Shown here piece after piece: positions 43,924-52,222 of a stretch of DNA of 64,000 nt. Positions within the stretch are counted from its first letter, which is position 1. Every line of letters begins with the position of its first letter. The DNA is from Geomonas edaphica (lineage in GTDB: Bacteria; Desulfobacterota; Desulfuromonadia; Geobacterales; Geobacteraceae): assembly GCF_004917075.1 (NCBI RefSeq), contig NZ_SSYB01000001.1:787477-851476 (forward strand), given 5' to 3'. The position numbers and the translations under genes were made by a program. The notes beneath the pieces are model-generated. The model was given only the letters and a program-made list of their open reading frames with translations, did not search any database and had not been told where the DNA came from.

Positions 43924-43978
43924 GAAATACCCTGGAAGGCTTGTGCAGCACCCTCACGAAGCTCTGCGCGAGCCCTGG

Positions 43979-44050
43979 TTCCCCCCTTTGCGAAGGGGGA
44001 GCCTGCCCCCCGTAGCGCTTTTGCGAAGGGGGGACAGGGGGGATTTGCCT
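43979..44050. repeat. Dispersed intergenic repeat, long form, copy A
   Basis: The unit CCCCCCTTTGCGAAGGGGG is followed by AGCCTGCC, CCCGTAGC and a second GCGAAGGGGG, ending GGATTTGCC. The same layout is seen at 63929-64000, and a short form at 46957 and 47118. It lies between two genes of the same operon. Confidence 0.8.
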
Positions 44051-44116
44051 TGGTGAGACCGCACCGAAACTGCTGAATAATTTTGTCGAGTCAATTGTGC
44101 TGGAGGTTTTACTGTT

Positions 44117-45532
44117 GTGAAAAGACGCAACACGCAACGGATCTTGCTGGTAGACGACGAACTGGACATCCTCGACGGCTGCCGCTCCTGCCTCAAAAAC
44201 AGCGGTTTCGGCGACATCCTCACCGAAAGCGACAGTCGCCTTGTGCTGCCGCTTCTGGAGCGCGAAGAGGTTGATGTCATCGTGCTCGACCTGCACATGC
44301 CCAACCTATCCGGCGTCGCCCTGCTGCCGCAGATCGTAAACCGGTACCCGCAGATCAAGGTGATCGTCTCCACCGCCAGCAATGAGGTGGAGACGGTGGT
44401 GAGTTGCATGAAGGGGGGCGCCTTCGATTACATGGTGAAGCCGATCGACGTGAAGCGCCTGCTCACCTCGGTCCGAAAGGCGCTCGAGCTGAAAAGCCTC
44501 TCCAGCGAGCTTTCCACCCTGAAACAGTACATGTTCACCGACCGCCTGGACCACCCGGAGGCCTTTTCGAGCATCGTCTCCTCGAACAAGGCAATGCGCG
44601 CCGTCTTCCAGTACATCGAGGTGGTCGCCGGGACCAGACAGCCGGTCACCATCACCGGTGAGACCGGCACGGGAAAAGAACTCGCCGCCCGCGCCATTCA
44701 CGACCTGAGCGGACGCAGCGGTCCCTTCGTTCCTCTGAACGTTGCGGGGCTGGACGACAACATGTTTTCCGACACCCTTTTCGGCCACGTAAAGGGAGCC
44801 TTCACCGGTGCCGACGTGGCGCGTGACGGGCTCATAACCCGCGCGTCCGGCGGGACCCTCTTCCTCGACGAGATCGGTGACCTGGGCGAGATGTCGCAGA
44901 TCAAGCTCCTTCGACTTTTACAGGAGCAGGAGTACTACCCGGTCGGCTCCGACTTCGTGAAGAAGAGCGACGCCCGCATCGTCATGGCGACGAACCGGGA
45001 CCTACAGGAGCTCATCAAACAGGGAAAGTTCAGAAACGACCTCTACTACAGACTATGCGCGCACCGGGTACACCTCCCCCCCCTGCGCGACAGGCTGGAC
45101 GATGTCCCGCTTTTGCTCGACCATTTCCTCGAGAAGGCCGCGGCCCAACTGGATAAGAAGAAGCCTACCCCGCCCCCCGAGCTTGCTGTCATGCTGACCC
45201 TCTACCGTTTCCCGGGGAACGTGCGCGAGATGGAGGCGCTCGTCTCCGAAGCGGTCCTGCGGCATAAAGGAGGCGTTCTCTCCATGGAAACCTTCCGAAG
45301 CGCCATGGGGTCCGAGGTGCAGAGCGTACCGGAGGCACCGGCGCCACGGACGGAGAGCCTGGAGCAGGCCTTGGACGCGGTTTTCGGCCGGTTCCCGACC
45401 ATAGCAGAGGTTGAGGAGCAGATGATCGCCGAGGCAATGCGGAAGGCGAAGGGGAACCAGGGGATGGCGGCGAACATGCTTGGCGTTGCGCGCCAGACCC
45501 TCAACAAGCGTCTCAAGTCGCAGCCCGCTTGA
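44117..45532 (+). CDS. NtrC-family sigma-54-dependent response regulator
   Basis: 471 residues. Receiver (1-125) with VIVLDLHMPNLSGVAL, AAA+ domain (150-385) with Walker A GETGTGKELA, the sigma-54 contact GAFTGAD and Walker B GGTLFLDEIGDL, and a Fis-type HTH at the C terminus (NQGMAANMLGVARQTLNKRL). The GAFTGA loop is intact, so it should activate sigma-54 promoters. GTG start with GGAGG ten bases upstream. It follows the two hybrid kinases and is the likely end point of the pathway. A terminator closes the operon. Confidence 0.94.
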   Translation: MKRRNTQRILLVDDELDILDGCRSCLKNSGFGDILTESDSRLVLPLLEREEVDVIVLDLHMPNLSGVALLPQIVNRYPQIKVIVSTASNEVETVVSCMKGGAFDYMVKPIDVKRLLTSVRKALELKSLSSELSTLKQYMFTDRLDHPEAFSSIVSSNKAMRAVFQYIEVVAGTRQPVTITGETGTGKELAARAIHDLSGRSGPFVPLNVAGLDDNMFSDTLFGHVKGAFTGADVARDGLITRASGGTLFLDEIGDLGEMSQIKLLRLLQEQEYYPVGSDFVKKSDARIVMATNRDLQELIKQGKFRNDLYYRLCAHRVHLPPLRDRLDDVPLLLDHFLEKAAAQLDKKKPTPPPELAVMLTLYRFPGNVREMEALVSEAVLRHKGGVLSMETFRSAMGSEVQSVPEAPAPRTESLEQALDAVFGRFPTIAEVEEQMIAEAMRKAKGNQGMAANMLGVARQTLNKRLKSQPA

Positions 45533-45561
45533 AGTAAAGGAAGGGCGCCTAAATAACAAAA

Positions 45562-45600
45562 ACCGCCGGTAGCCCAAAGGCCCCGGCGGTTTCTTTTTTT
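45562..45600 (+). terminator. Terminator of the chemosensory operon
   Basis: ACCGCCGG pairs with CCGGCGGT across a 13-base loop, followed by TTCTTTTTTT. Confidence 0.85.
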
Positions 45601-45632
45601 TGCCTTCCGTAACGTAGAACGTAGAACGTTCT

Positions 45633-46826
45633 CTAGAAATATTGCGCCACGATCCCCTGTGCCAGATCCATGGACGAGGTGAAGGCAGGTGAGATGGGGT
45701 TCAGGACGTGCACCCCCTCCCCTTCGGCCACCACCAAGAAGTCCATCACCAGCTCCTTTTTCTCCCAATCCACCAGTTGCGGCCTGATCCCCACCTTGGA
45801 GGCGGGCACCACGTCTTCGGGCTTGAGCTCCTTCACGAGCCTCGCGGCATCCTTGAAGAAAACCGAAGGGAGGTACTTGGCAGGCTCGCTAAGCGCCACG
45901 TTGCGAAACGGCTTGTTGGTCATGAAGAGGATGAGGTCTTCCCAGGCGATGGATAGCGCTTCAGCATCGATCCCGGCGATGATGCCGTAGTTCTCCCTGC
46001 CGAAAGCGGGGATGGCGGTGGGCCCTAGATAGACGTCGCCGTGGACGCTGCGGGTGAAATGGACCCCGAGGAATGGGTTACGGATATCCGGCACCGGGTA
46101 GATGCTGGAGTTGACCGTGTAGGGAGCGTCCTTTTTGAGCAGTCGGTACACCCCCTTGAAGGGTATGAGACGGTACTGTTCCCCCACCCCGAAGAAGCCC
46201 GCCACCTTGTCGCAGAAGGCCCCAGCGGCGTTCACGAACCGGTTGAAGCGGATCTCCCCGCGGCTCGTCAACGCGACACCGCTCCCTTTGATCCCGGTCA
46301 GGCGGCACCCCATGACGAAGGTGACCCGGCCGCTCTCCTCCAGGTCCTTTCTGAGGCTCTTCAGCACCGCCTTCGGATCGACCACGGCGGTGTAGTGGGA
46401 AAACAAGGCGCGCTCGACGGTGCGAGCGTTGGGCTCGATGGCGGCCAGCTGCCGTTCGTCGATCATCTCCACCTTGGCGCCGTTCGCGGTGGCACGGCGG
46501 AAGAGTTCGTCCAGGACGGGGAGTTCCGCCGGGGTGCGGGTGACTATGACCTTGCCGTTTTCCAGCAGGGGGAGCCCCTTCTCCTTGCAGTACGCCCGCA
46601 TCAGGAAGTTGCCGTTCAGGCAGGACTTCGCCTTCATGCTGTCCGGCGAGTAGTAGATCCCGGCGTGCAGAACTCCACTGTTTCGTCCCGAGGCGTGCAC
46701 CCCGAGTTCCGTCTCCTTCTCGATGATGACGATGTCGCCGTGACCGGTACGCGCCAGCTCGCGTGCTATGGTGAGGCCGATGATGCCCGCCCCGACGATG
46801 AGGATGTCGGCTTTGTCGAAGCTCAT
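45633..46826 (-). CDS. lhgO: L-2-hydroxyglutarate oxidase/dehydrogenase
   Basis: 397 residues, DAO-fold flavoprotein. The FAD Rossmann motif is ILIVGAGIIGLTIARELA. Family features are GVHASGRNSGVLHAGIYY, FVNAAGAFCDKVA and GVHFTRSVHGDVYLGPTA. It oxidises L-2-hydroxyglutarate to 2-oxoglutarate, likely passing electrons to the quinone pool. It stands alone between repeat-rich gaps, without the usual csiD/gabDT partners. Confidence 0.9.
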   Translation of the reverse strand: MSFDKADILIVGAGIIGLTIARELARTGHGDIVIIEKETELGVHASGRNSGVLHAGIYYSPDSMKAKSCLNGNFLMRAYCKEKGLPLLENGKVIVTRTPAELPVLDELFRRATANGAKVEMIDERQLAAIEPNARTVERALFSHYTAVVDPKAVLKSLRKDLEESGRVTFVMGCRLTGIKGSGVALTSRGEIRFNRFVNAAGAFCDKVAGFFGVGEQYRLIPFKGVYRLLKKDAPYTVNSSIYPVPDIRNPFLGVHFTRSVHGDVYLGPTAIPAFGRENYGIIAGIDAEALSIAWEDLILFMTNKPFRNVALSEPAKYLPSVFFKDAARLVKELKPEDVVPASKVGIRPQLVDWEKKELVMDFLVVAEGEGVHVLNPISPAFTSSMDLAQGIVAQYF

Positions 46827-46956
46827 ATATCACACCTCCGGATGATTTTCGGGGAAGATACCGCTATCCCCTCCCCTCAGGGTGGTTAATTCGAGAATTC
46901 AGCTGAACAAGCGATTAGCCCCTTACATTGCTGCAAAAAGGGGCCTTTAAGCTCCC

Positions 46957-46992
46957 CCCTTTGCGAAGGGGGGCTGGGGGGGATTTGCTTTT
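46957..46992 (+). repeat. Dispersed intergenic repeat, short form, copy B
   Basis: CCCCCCTTTGCGAAGGGGGG followed by CTGGGGGGATTTGCT. It lacks the middle AGCCTGCC...GTAGC segment of the long form. Confidence 0.8.
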
Positions 46993-47117
46993 GTTACTCA
47001 ACTCCCGTTGGTTGAACGGGGGGCCTCCGGGACGAGCCTAAGCGGTTGTCGATATCGTTCAGCTTCTGGTGGAGCTTTTGTGATTGTAGTGGCAGCAGGT
47101 GCTGTATGGTCCGACGA

Positions 47118-47157
47118 AGGCAAATCCCCCCTGTCCCCCCTTCGCAAAGGGGGGAAC
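47118..47157 (-). repeat. Dispersed intergenic repeat, short form, copy C (inverted)
   Basis: Read on the minus strand it gives CCCCCCTTTGCGAAGGGGGG followed by ACAGGGGGGATTT. It faces copy B about 125 bases away. Confidence 0.8.
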
Positions 47158-47235
47158 CTTGCGCTCATGCAGCGCTGCGTGGACGCACTGTGCCCCTTAG
47201 CTCTCCCCTTCCCTCTATCCCCCGGGACTTCGACG

Positions 47236-48180
47236 CTACTCGCGGATGGAGAAACGTGCTAGGGCGTCGCAGCGTACCACCTGCACGGCACTCGTGTTCC
47301 CGCGGGGGTAGATCTCCCGGGCAAGGTAGGCAAGCTCCTTGTGCTCCTCGTCAGCGGGAACGTCGCGCCACCACGCTTTGTTTCCCCCCTGCGAGCCGTC
47401 ACTCCAGCGATAGCCGCGCTCTTTGAGAATGTCCTTCTTATCGAAGGGAGCGGAGACGGCGAAGATGCGCGAGGTGATCTCGTGGGCACGCTTCAAAAGG
47501 GTCATAAAAATGGAAGCGCCGGTCACCGGGAGCCGCTCGAGAAGGAGCCCAAGCACCCCCTCGGCGTCGTCCAGCGCGCGGTGCGCGTTGATGGTGAGCG
47601 AACCGGTCTTGAAGAGCAGGAACTCCAGGGTTCGCGAGGAAAGCCGCTCAGAACCCCAGTCGATCTGCGACACGGTGCAGGCCCAGGGGAGTTTAGCATA
47701 GGCGGGATAACGCGACTCGACGAATTTCCGGTCAAAAGCGGCATTGTGTGCGATTACCAGGTCGGCCTTGGCGGCAAGGGCGTTCATGAACGCATCGTCG
47801 AAGGCCTGACCACGCACCATCTCGTCCGAAATCCCGGTGATCTCCTGCACCTCCGGCGGAATGGGGAAGCCGGGATCCTCAAAGCCTGAGTAGCGGTCCG
47901 TGATGCGGTATATCTCGCCGGTCTCGGCATCGTACTCGAAGGCAACCACACCAAGCTCGATGATCCGGTCGCGCCGGAAATCAAGCCCGGTGGTCTCGGT
48001 ATCGAGGCAAAGGGCCACGCGCGAGTGCTCCGGCCCCGGTCGCCCGAGCCTTGCATCGCGCGCCAGATTCAGGCGGCGCAGCACCTGGTAGTCCCCGGTG
48101 GAGTGCAGCGAAGCGATGGCGATCTCGATCTCCAGCGGGTTCATCTCCACTACCCTCTTTTTCTGTGGCGTCTTGGCCAT
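47236..48180 (-). CDS. DnaQ-like 3'-5' exonuclease
   Basis: About 314 residues. The exonuclease domain (about 55-215) has the DEDDh residues: CLDTETTGLDFRRDRIIELG (Exo I), VIAHNAAFDRKFVESRY (Exo II) and INAHRALDDAEGV (Exo III). The C-terminal 100 residues include GYRWSDGSQGGNKAWWRDVP, a small domain also found on DnaQ-like exonucleases of Gram-negatives. It probably acts in DNA repair or proofreading, separate from the main Pol III epsilon. The start is uncertain: 48186, 48183, 48180 and 48144 all have plausible ribosome sites. Confidence 0.88.
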   Translation of the reverse strand: MAKTPQKKRVVEMNPLEIEIAIASLHSTGDYQVLRRLNLARDARLGRPGPEHSRVALCLDTETTGLDFRRDRIIELGVVAFEYDAETGEIYRITDRYSGFEDPGFPIPPEVQEITGISDEMVRGQAFDDAFMNALAAKADLVIAHNAAFDRKFVESRYPAYAKLPWACTVSQIDWGSERLSSRTLEFLLFKTGSLTINAHRALDDAEGVLGLLLERLPVTGASIFMTLLKRAHEITSRIFAVSAPFDKKDILKERGYRWSDGSQGGNKAWWRDVPADEEHKELAYLAREIYPRGNTSAVQVVRCDALARFSIRE

Positions 48181-48201
48181 CATCACCTCAAAAGCGCCCG
48201 A

Positions 48202-49845
48202 TCAGGAGAGGTACTTCTCCCTGAGCGCAACCTTGTTGATCTTCCCGACACTCGTCTTGTCGATAGCTTCGACGAACTTCACCTTGACGAGCACAACCTG
48301 CTTGCTCACCACCCCCTTGTCGGCATACGCGCGGACGTGATGGGCGATATCCTTCTCGGTCACGTTGGTGGAAGGCTTCGGAACGACCAGGGCCAGTGGG
48401 CGCTCACCCCACTTCTCGTCCGCCTTACCGATGACAGCCACCTCGGCGACCAGCGGGTGATGCGTGATGATATCCTCAAGTTCCAGCGAAGAAACCCACT
48501 CACCGGCCACCTTGATGACGTCCTTGCTCCGGTCGGTGATGCGCAGGTACCCGAGTTCGTCGCGCACCGCCACGTCGCCGGTGTGGAGGTATCCGCCAGT
48601 CCAGAGACGCTCCGAAGCCTTGTGATCCTTCAGGTACCCCTGGCTGAGCCACGGCGAGCGGACCACCACATTGCCGGCGCTCGCGCCGTCGCGGGGAAGT
48701 TCCTTCAGATCGTTGTCGACGACACGAAGGTCGACCAGCGGCAGGGTAAGCCCGGTCTTGCATCGAACGTCCGCCTGTTCCGGGTGGGATAGCTCCAGCA
48801 TGGCAGGGGTCAGCTGCGAGATGGTGAGAATGGGGCAGGTTTCCGACATGCCGTAGCCTGTAAAGACATCGATACCCGCTTTGAGCGCCTCGACGCAGAG
48901 GTTGCGCGACATGGCGGCCCCGCCGATGATGAGCTTCCATCCCCTGAGGTCCATCCTCTCGGCATGAGGGTGCTTCAGCATCATGTGCAGGATGGTCGGG
49001 ACGCAGTGCGAGAACGTGACACCTTCTTTATCCTTCAACTCAAGCAGTGTCTCCGGGAGATAGCGGCCGGGGTAGACCTGCTTCAGCCCGAGCATGGTGG
49101 CGACGTAGGGAAGCCCCCAGGCATGCACGTGGAACATCGGGGTGATCGGCATGTAGACGTCGTCGCGGTGCAGTCCGCCGTGCGCGGTAATCGACCCAAG
49201 CGTCGCGAGCAGCCCGAAGGTGTGCAGCACGAGCTGTCGGTGGCTGAAGTAGACCCCCTTGGGCATGCCGGTGGTGCCGGTCGTGTAGAAGGTGGTCGCC
49301 CGCGTGTTCTCGTCCAGGTCGGGGAAATCCGACATCGGGGCGGCCTTCGCGAGAAGCTCCTCGTACTCTCCGGCGAAGGGGACGGTACCGTCGTGCTTTT
49401 CGCAGTCGTCGCTGATGAGGATGTAGGTGCGCACGTTATCGATCCTGCCGCGGATCTGCTCCAGAATCGGGAGGAATTCGGCGTTCACGAGGAGCACGTC
49501 GTCCTCGGCATGGTCGATGGTGTAGAGGATCTGCTCGGCCGAGAGGCGGACGTTGATCGTGTGCAGCACCGCCCCGATCATCGGCACAGCGAAGAAGAGC
49601 TCCAGGTAGCGGTGGCTGTCCCAGTCCATGACCGCGACGGTCTGCCCGGGACGGACGCCGAGTTCGGTCAGCATCCCTGCCGCACGACGCACCCGTTCCC
49701 TTAAGTCGCGATAAGAGCCACGGTAGAGGTCGCGGTAGATGATCTCCTGCTCGGGGTTATCGACCACCGGGTAGAGCAGCATGTTCTTTATCAGCAGCGG
49801 GTAATCATAGGCGGACGGGGTGCGAGGGATCAGCAATTCACTCAT
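48202..49845 (-). CDS. Fatty acid-CoA ligase (AMP-forming)
   Basis: 547 residues, ANL superfamily. The P-loop is TTFYTTGTTGMPKGVYFSHR. Further motifs are GYGMSETCP, YLHTGDVAVRDELGYLRITD and the C-terminal lysine SVGKINKVALRE. It is closest in pattern to medium/long-chain acyl-CoA synthetases of the AlkK type. It activates fatty acids for beta-oxidation or exchange. A thioesterase gene lies 25 bases upstream, so the two form an acyl-CoA module. Confidence 0.93.
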   Translation of the reverse strand: MSELLIPRTPSAYDYPLLIKNMLLYPVVDNPEQEIIYRDLYRGSYRDLRERVRRAAGMLTELGVRPGQTVAVMDWDSHRYLELFFAVPMIGAVLHTINVRLSAEQILYTIDHAEDDVLLVNAEFLPILEQIRGRIDNVRTYILISDDCEKHDGTVPFAGEYEELLAKAAPMSDFPDLDENTRATTFYTTGTTGMPKGVYFSHRQLVLHTFGLLATLGSITAHGGLHRDDVYMPITPMFHVHAWGLPYVATMLGLKQVYPGRYLPETLLELKDKEGVTFSHCVPTILHMMLKHPHAERMDLRGWKLIIGGAAMSRNLCVEALKAGIDVFTGYGMSETCPILTISQLTPAMLELSHPEQADVRCKTGLTLPLVDLRVVDNDLKELPRDGASAGNVVVRSPWLSQGYLKDHKASERLWTGGYLHTGDVAVRDELGYLRITDRSKDVIKVAGEWVSSLELEDIITHHPLVAEVAVIGKADEKWGERPLALVVPKPSTNVTEKDIAHHVRAYADKGVVSKQVVLVKVKFVEAIDKTSVGKINKVALREKYLS

Positions 49846-49870
49846 CGTTGAGTTCTCCTGTATCTGTCAA

Positions 49871-50392
49871 TTACATCTTGCGGCAGTCGTCGAGGAAATC
49901 CTGAAGCACCTCCTCCTCGACGCCGGCCAAAGCGGCGATGCGAGAAAGGCGCGGAAAGGACCAGTTGGTGCGCCCCTCGGCCAAGCGCTGCCCATCGGCG
50001 TCGTAGATCGCCATGGCGACCTCGGCCTGGGGAGGATCGAAGCTGACGATCTCGCCAACGACGCGGATCTCGGTGGCGGTCGGCACCGGCTTCAGGAAAC
50101 GGATCGTGATGTCGCGGGTGACGCCGAGCTTGCCGTGGCGGGCGAAGATCGCATAGGCGGCGGCCTCATCCATGAGGGCGGATATGATGCCGCCGTGGAC
50201 CATGCCGTCGAAGCCGCAATAGGTTGCGGGGATGCTCGTCACGCAGGCTACGCCGTCGGTGGTGTGATGGAAGCGAAGGCCTAGACCGTGAGGGTGACCT
50301 TCGGAACAAACGAAACAGGAGCCGGGCCAGCGCCCCTGCACCTTGGGCAGGTTGAGAACGGACGCGTGGTCCGGGCAGCAGGATTCTTTCAT
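49871..50392 (-). CDS. PaaI-type hotdog thioesterase
   Basis: 173 residues. The hotdog core (about 40-155) has the motif YCGFDGMVHGGIISALMDEA, with the catalytic Asp/Gly-His region typical of PaaI-like acyl-CoA thioesterases. An N-terminal Cys-rich segment (ESCCPDH and GSCFVCSEGHPHGLGLR) may bind metal. The ATG at 50392 has GGAGGAGAG just upstream; the frame is open further to 50443 without support. It lies upstream of the acyl-CoA ligase gene. Confidence 0.88.
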   Translation of the reverse strand: MKESCCPDHASVLNLPKVQGRWPGSCFVCSEGHPHGLGLRFHHTTDGVACVTSIPATYCGFDGMVHGGIISALMDEAAAYAIFARHGKLGVTRDITIRFLKPVPTATEIRVVGEIVSFDPPQAEVAMAIYDADGQRLAEGRTNWSFPRLSRIAALAGVEEEVLQDFLDDCRKM

Positions 50393-50516
50393 CTCTCCTC
50401 CTTCAACGCGGCTGACGCCGCGATTTAATAGCAGCCAAAGCAAGCTCTGGCTCTTGAGCGCGGCTGATATTACACGTTTTTTTCAGGGTGTGCCAGAAGT
50501 TGTTGACGAAGAAGAA

Positions 50517-50966
50517 TCAGCATTTAAGGCAGCGCACGTTACCCTTTTCGCCCCAGCGGCGAACTGCGCGGGCCAATTCTTCCAACCCAGAGGCGGCGGG
50601 CCGGTTCAGTGCGAGGCAGAAAAGGGGGGCGAAAAGGCCGGTGAATTCGGAGCGCTGCTTGAAGAGAAGTCGGTCGGGCGTCTCAGCGATAATGTGTAAA
50701 GAGAAAGTCCAGGTGAGTAGCGCAGGTAGGAAAAGACTACTTTGCCATGAAACATGCCCGGGCTCGGCGACGATGTTTGAAGCGGTTACGTGGAAGATTT
50801 CCATTCCGGGGAGATGCACAACGAGGTCGTGACGCCCATCGTCGCCGACAGGGGTCACCCTGGGGAAAACCGGGTTCCAATGCGAGTAGAGCGAGAAATC
50901 GGTGAGAAGCGGGGCGACCCTGTCGAACGAGGTTTGCAGCGGGGTTTCCAAGGTTACTGGTTTCAT
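50517..50966 (-). CDS. SRPBCC-superfamily protein
   Basis: 149 residues starting MKPVTLETPLQTSFDRVAPL. SLYSHWNPVFPRV and the beta-rich body with a long C-terminal helix fit the START/Bet v1-like lipid-binding fold. Ligand unknown. The ATG at 50966 has AGG five bases upstream; a GTG two codons earlier is possible. Confidence 0.7.
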   Translation of the reverse strand: MKPVTLETPLQTSFDRVAPLLTDFSLYSHWNPVFPRVTPVGDDGRHDLVVHLPGMEIFHVTASNIVAEPGHVSWQSSLFLPALLTWTFSLHIIAETPDRLLFKQRSEFTGLFAPLFCLALNRPAASGLEELARAVRRWGEKGNVRCLKC

Positions 50967-51033
50967 GTTCACCTGCCGGACAAAAAGTAGAGGGTCAGCA
51001 CTCTACAACCTTTTGCCCACGATCGCCACTTCT

Positions 51034-51068
51034 TAAAAAAAATGGCCGCCCGTGAGGGGCGGCCATTT
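51034..51068 (-). terminator. Terminator of the MucR-like gene
   Basis: AAATGGCCGCCC and GGGCGGCCATTT form a perfect 12-bp stem with a GTGAG loop. On the minus strand it is followed by a run of Ts. Confidence 0.9.
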
Positions 51069-51086
51069 CTACATGAATTATGAACC

Positions 51087-51593
51087 TCAGGCGGTCTTCG
51101 CCTTGGCCGTCTCCTTCGGAGCCTTGGACGCCTTGGCTGCCCTGGGCTTCACGGGGGTCGATTTCTTGGCCTCGATGTTGGCCATACGCACACCGCGGGC
51201 CTTGGCGAGGTTGTCGGCAAGACCGCGGTCGAGGGCCATCTTGCGGCGCGCCTCGGAATAGTTCTTGGCGGCTAGTGGCTGCTTGCCCGGGATGCCGAAC
51301 TGTTTCTTGTACTCGCCCGGTTTCATGCCATGGGCGGTATTGAGATGCCGCGCGAGCGTCTTGAATCCCCCCTTGCCACACAGCATGCAAACAACTTCAC
51401 CCTTCTTGAATGCATCCTTCACAGAAACGGAAGGCTTCGCTTCCTCTAATCCCTCGACTGGTTCACCCGCTTCAAGGTTTTTGAGCGCGTTGTGCACTTT
51501 GCTGATTTCGAATATAAGCTGATCCGAGGTCATGGGAGTACTCGACGCATGCGAAGCTACGATCTGTGCCGCGATCTCTACCAAAGTGGCCAT
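51087..51593 (-). CDS. MucR/Ros-family zinc-finger transcriptional regulator
   Basis: 168 residues. N-terminal helical region (1-55), then the zinc finger VVCMLCGKGGFKTLARHLNT with AHGM supplying the second His (about 68-90), followed by MKPGEYKKQFGIPG and a Lys/Ala-rich basic tail (about 125-168). The first part matches MucR/Ros repressors of exopolysaccharide and virulence genes in alphaproteobacteria. The basic repetitive tail is unusual and may add non-specific DNA binding. Monocistronic, with a consensus-like promoter and a clear terminator. Confidence 0.9.
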   Translation of the reverse strand: MATLVEIAAQIVASHASSTPMTSDQLIFEISKVHNALKNLEAGEPVEGLEEAKPSVSVKDAFKKGEVVCMLCGKGGFKTLARHLNTAHGMKPGEYKKQFGIPGKQPLAAKNYSEARRKMALDRGLADNLAKARGVRMANIEAKKSTPVKPRAAKASKAPKETAKAKTA

Positions 51594-51626
51594 TTATTTT
51601 CCCTCCATTGATCATTACTTGCTGGG

Positions 51627-51657
51627 ATTATAGTGGCAGGTTTCTTTGCATTGTCAA
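51627..51657 (-). promoter_or_regulatory. Candidate promoter of the MucR-like gene
   Basis: Perfect TTGACA and TATAAT hexamers on the minus strand, but 19 bases apart, 34 bases upstream of the ATG. The long spacer suggests that it needs help or is tightly controlled. Confidence 0.5.
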
Positions 51658-51971
51658 ATTGGTATTTTCAATTATATTACAGAACGTCTTTAGCTAAGAG
51701 ACTGAAGCAGCACTTGATGCCCAATGACAGCGGTTTTGTTTTATCTGCCAGTACTGTGACCAAAGAGGAATTCACAAACTCAAAGCATTGCTGCAGCAAA
51801 GACTGGCGTGCATCGCAAGATGCTCATGAAACAGGACAGGAAGCCACCACAAGGCATCACAACGATAACGCTATGACTTCGAAACGCACACGCGCCGCCA
51901 CCCCAGCCAGGTGCGAGGAAAACATTGGCCGCAAATAACTTTTACTTTAGTCAAGAAGTAGACTTTTTGCG

Positions 51972-52000
51972 TTGACAGAACTGCACCACTCTTGTATTTG
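51972..52000 (+). promoter_or_regulatory. Promoter upstream of the SAM-I riboswitch
   Basis: TTGACA-N17-TATTTG, about 50 bases before the riboswitch P1 stem. Confidence 0.6.
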
Positions 52001-52049
52001 TATCCTCACTTGTATTCAAGGATTGACCCCTTACAACCGAATAGCATGA

Positions 52050-52152
52050 CTTATCCAGAGCGATCGAGGGACTGGCCCTATGACATCGCGGCAACCTCCC
52101 CTCAGGGGGGAAGGTGCCAAATCCTGCGGAACGAAATGTTCCGGAAGATAAG
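52050..52152 (+). promoter_or_regulatory. SAM-I (S-box) riboswitch aptamer
   Basis: P1 is CTTATC (52050) with GATAAG (52147). P2 is GCGAT with ATCGC, enclosing the conserved GAGGGACTGGCCCTATGA core and k-turn. GGCAACC then a CCTCCCC/GGGGGG P3, GGTGCCAAATCC, and a GGAAC/GTTCC P4 follow. This is the S-box consensus that binds S-adenosylmethionine. It precedes methionine-pathway genes and is followed by a terminator. Confidence 0.93.
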
Positions 52153-52175
52153 GAAGTGCGGACCGATACCAACGA

Positions 52176-52207
52176 AGTCCCCTTCCCCCCCCGGAAGGGG
52201 ACTTTTT
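52176..52207 (+). terminator. Riboswitch-controlled terminator
   Basis: AGTCCCCTTCC pairs with GGAAGGGGACT (11 bp, C6 loop), then T5. The competing antiterminator is visible: GGAAG and GGAC (52152-52163) can pair with the CTTCC and GTCC of the left arm. SAM binding should hold P1 and allow termination. Confidence 0.9.
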
Positions 52208-52222
52208 GCATTGGAGGCAGAC

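Larger units (their letters stand above)
46827..47235. other. 409-bp gap with an inverted pair of dispersed repeats
   Basis: No gene seen. It holds one short copy of the TTTGCGAAGGGGG repeat in plus orientation (46957-46992) and one in minus orientation (47118-47157). The lhgO promoter must lie at its left end. Short open frames across the repeats have no ribosome site. Confidence 0.5.
51594..52222. other. 629-bp gap holding two promoters and a riboswitch
   Basis: The left part holds the mucR promoter. The middle (51660-51960) is AT-richer than the surroundings and shows no convincing gene; a 101-codon open frame there lacks a ribosome site and recognisable protein pattern. The right part holds the metI-like promoter, the SAM-I riboswitch and its terminator. 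Confidence 0.6.

Noticed and set aside
51633..51938. 101-codon plus-strand open frame in the mucR-met gap
   Set aside because: No ribosome site, no recognisable protein pattern, and its start overlaps the mucR promoter region.
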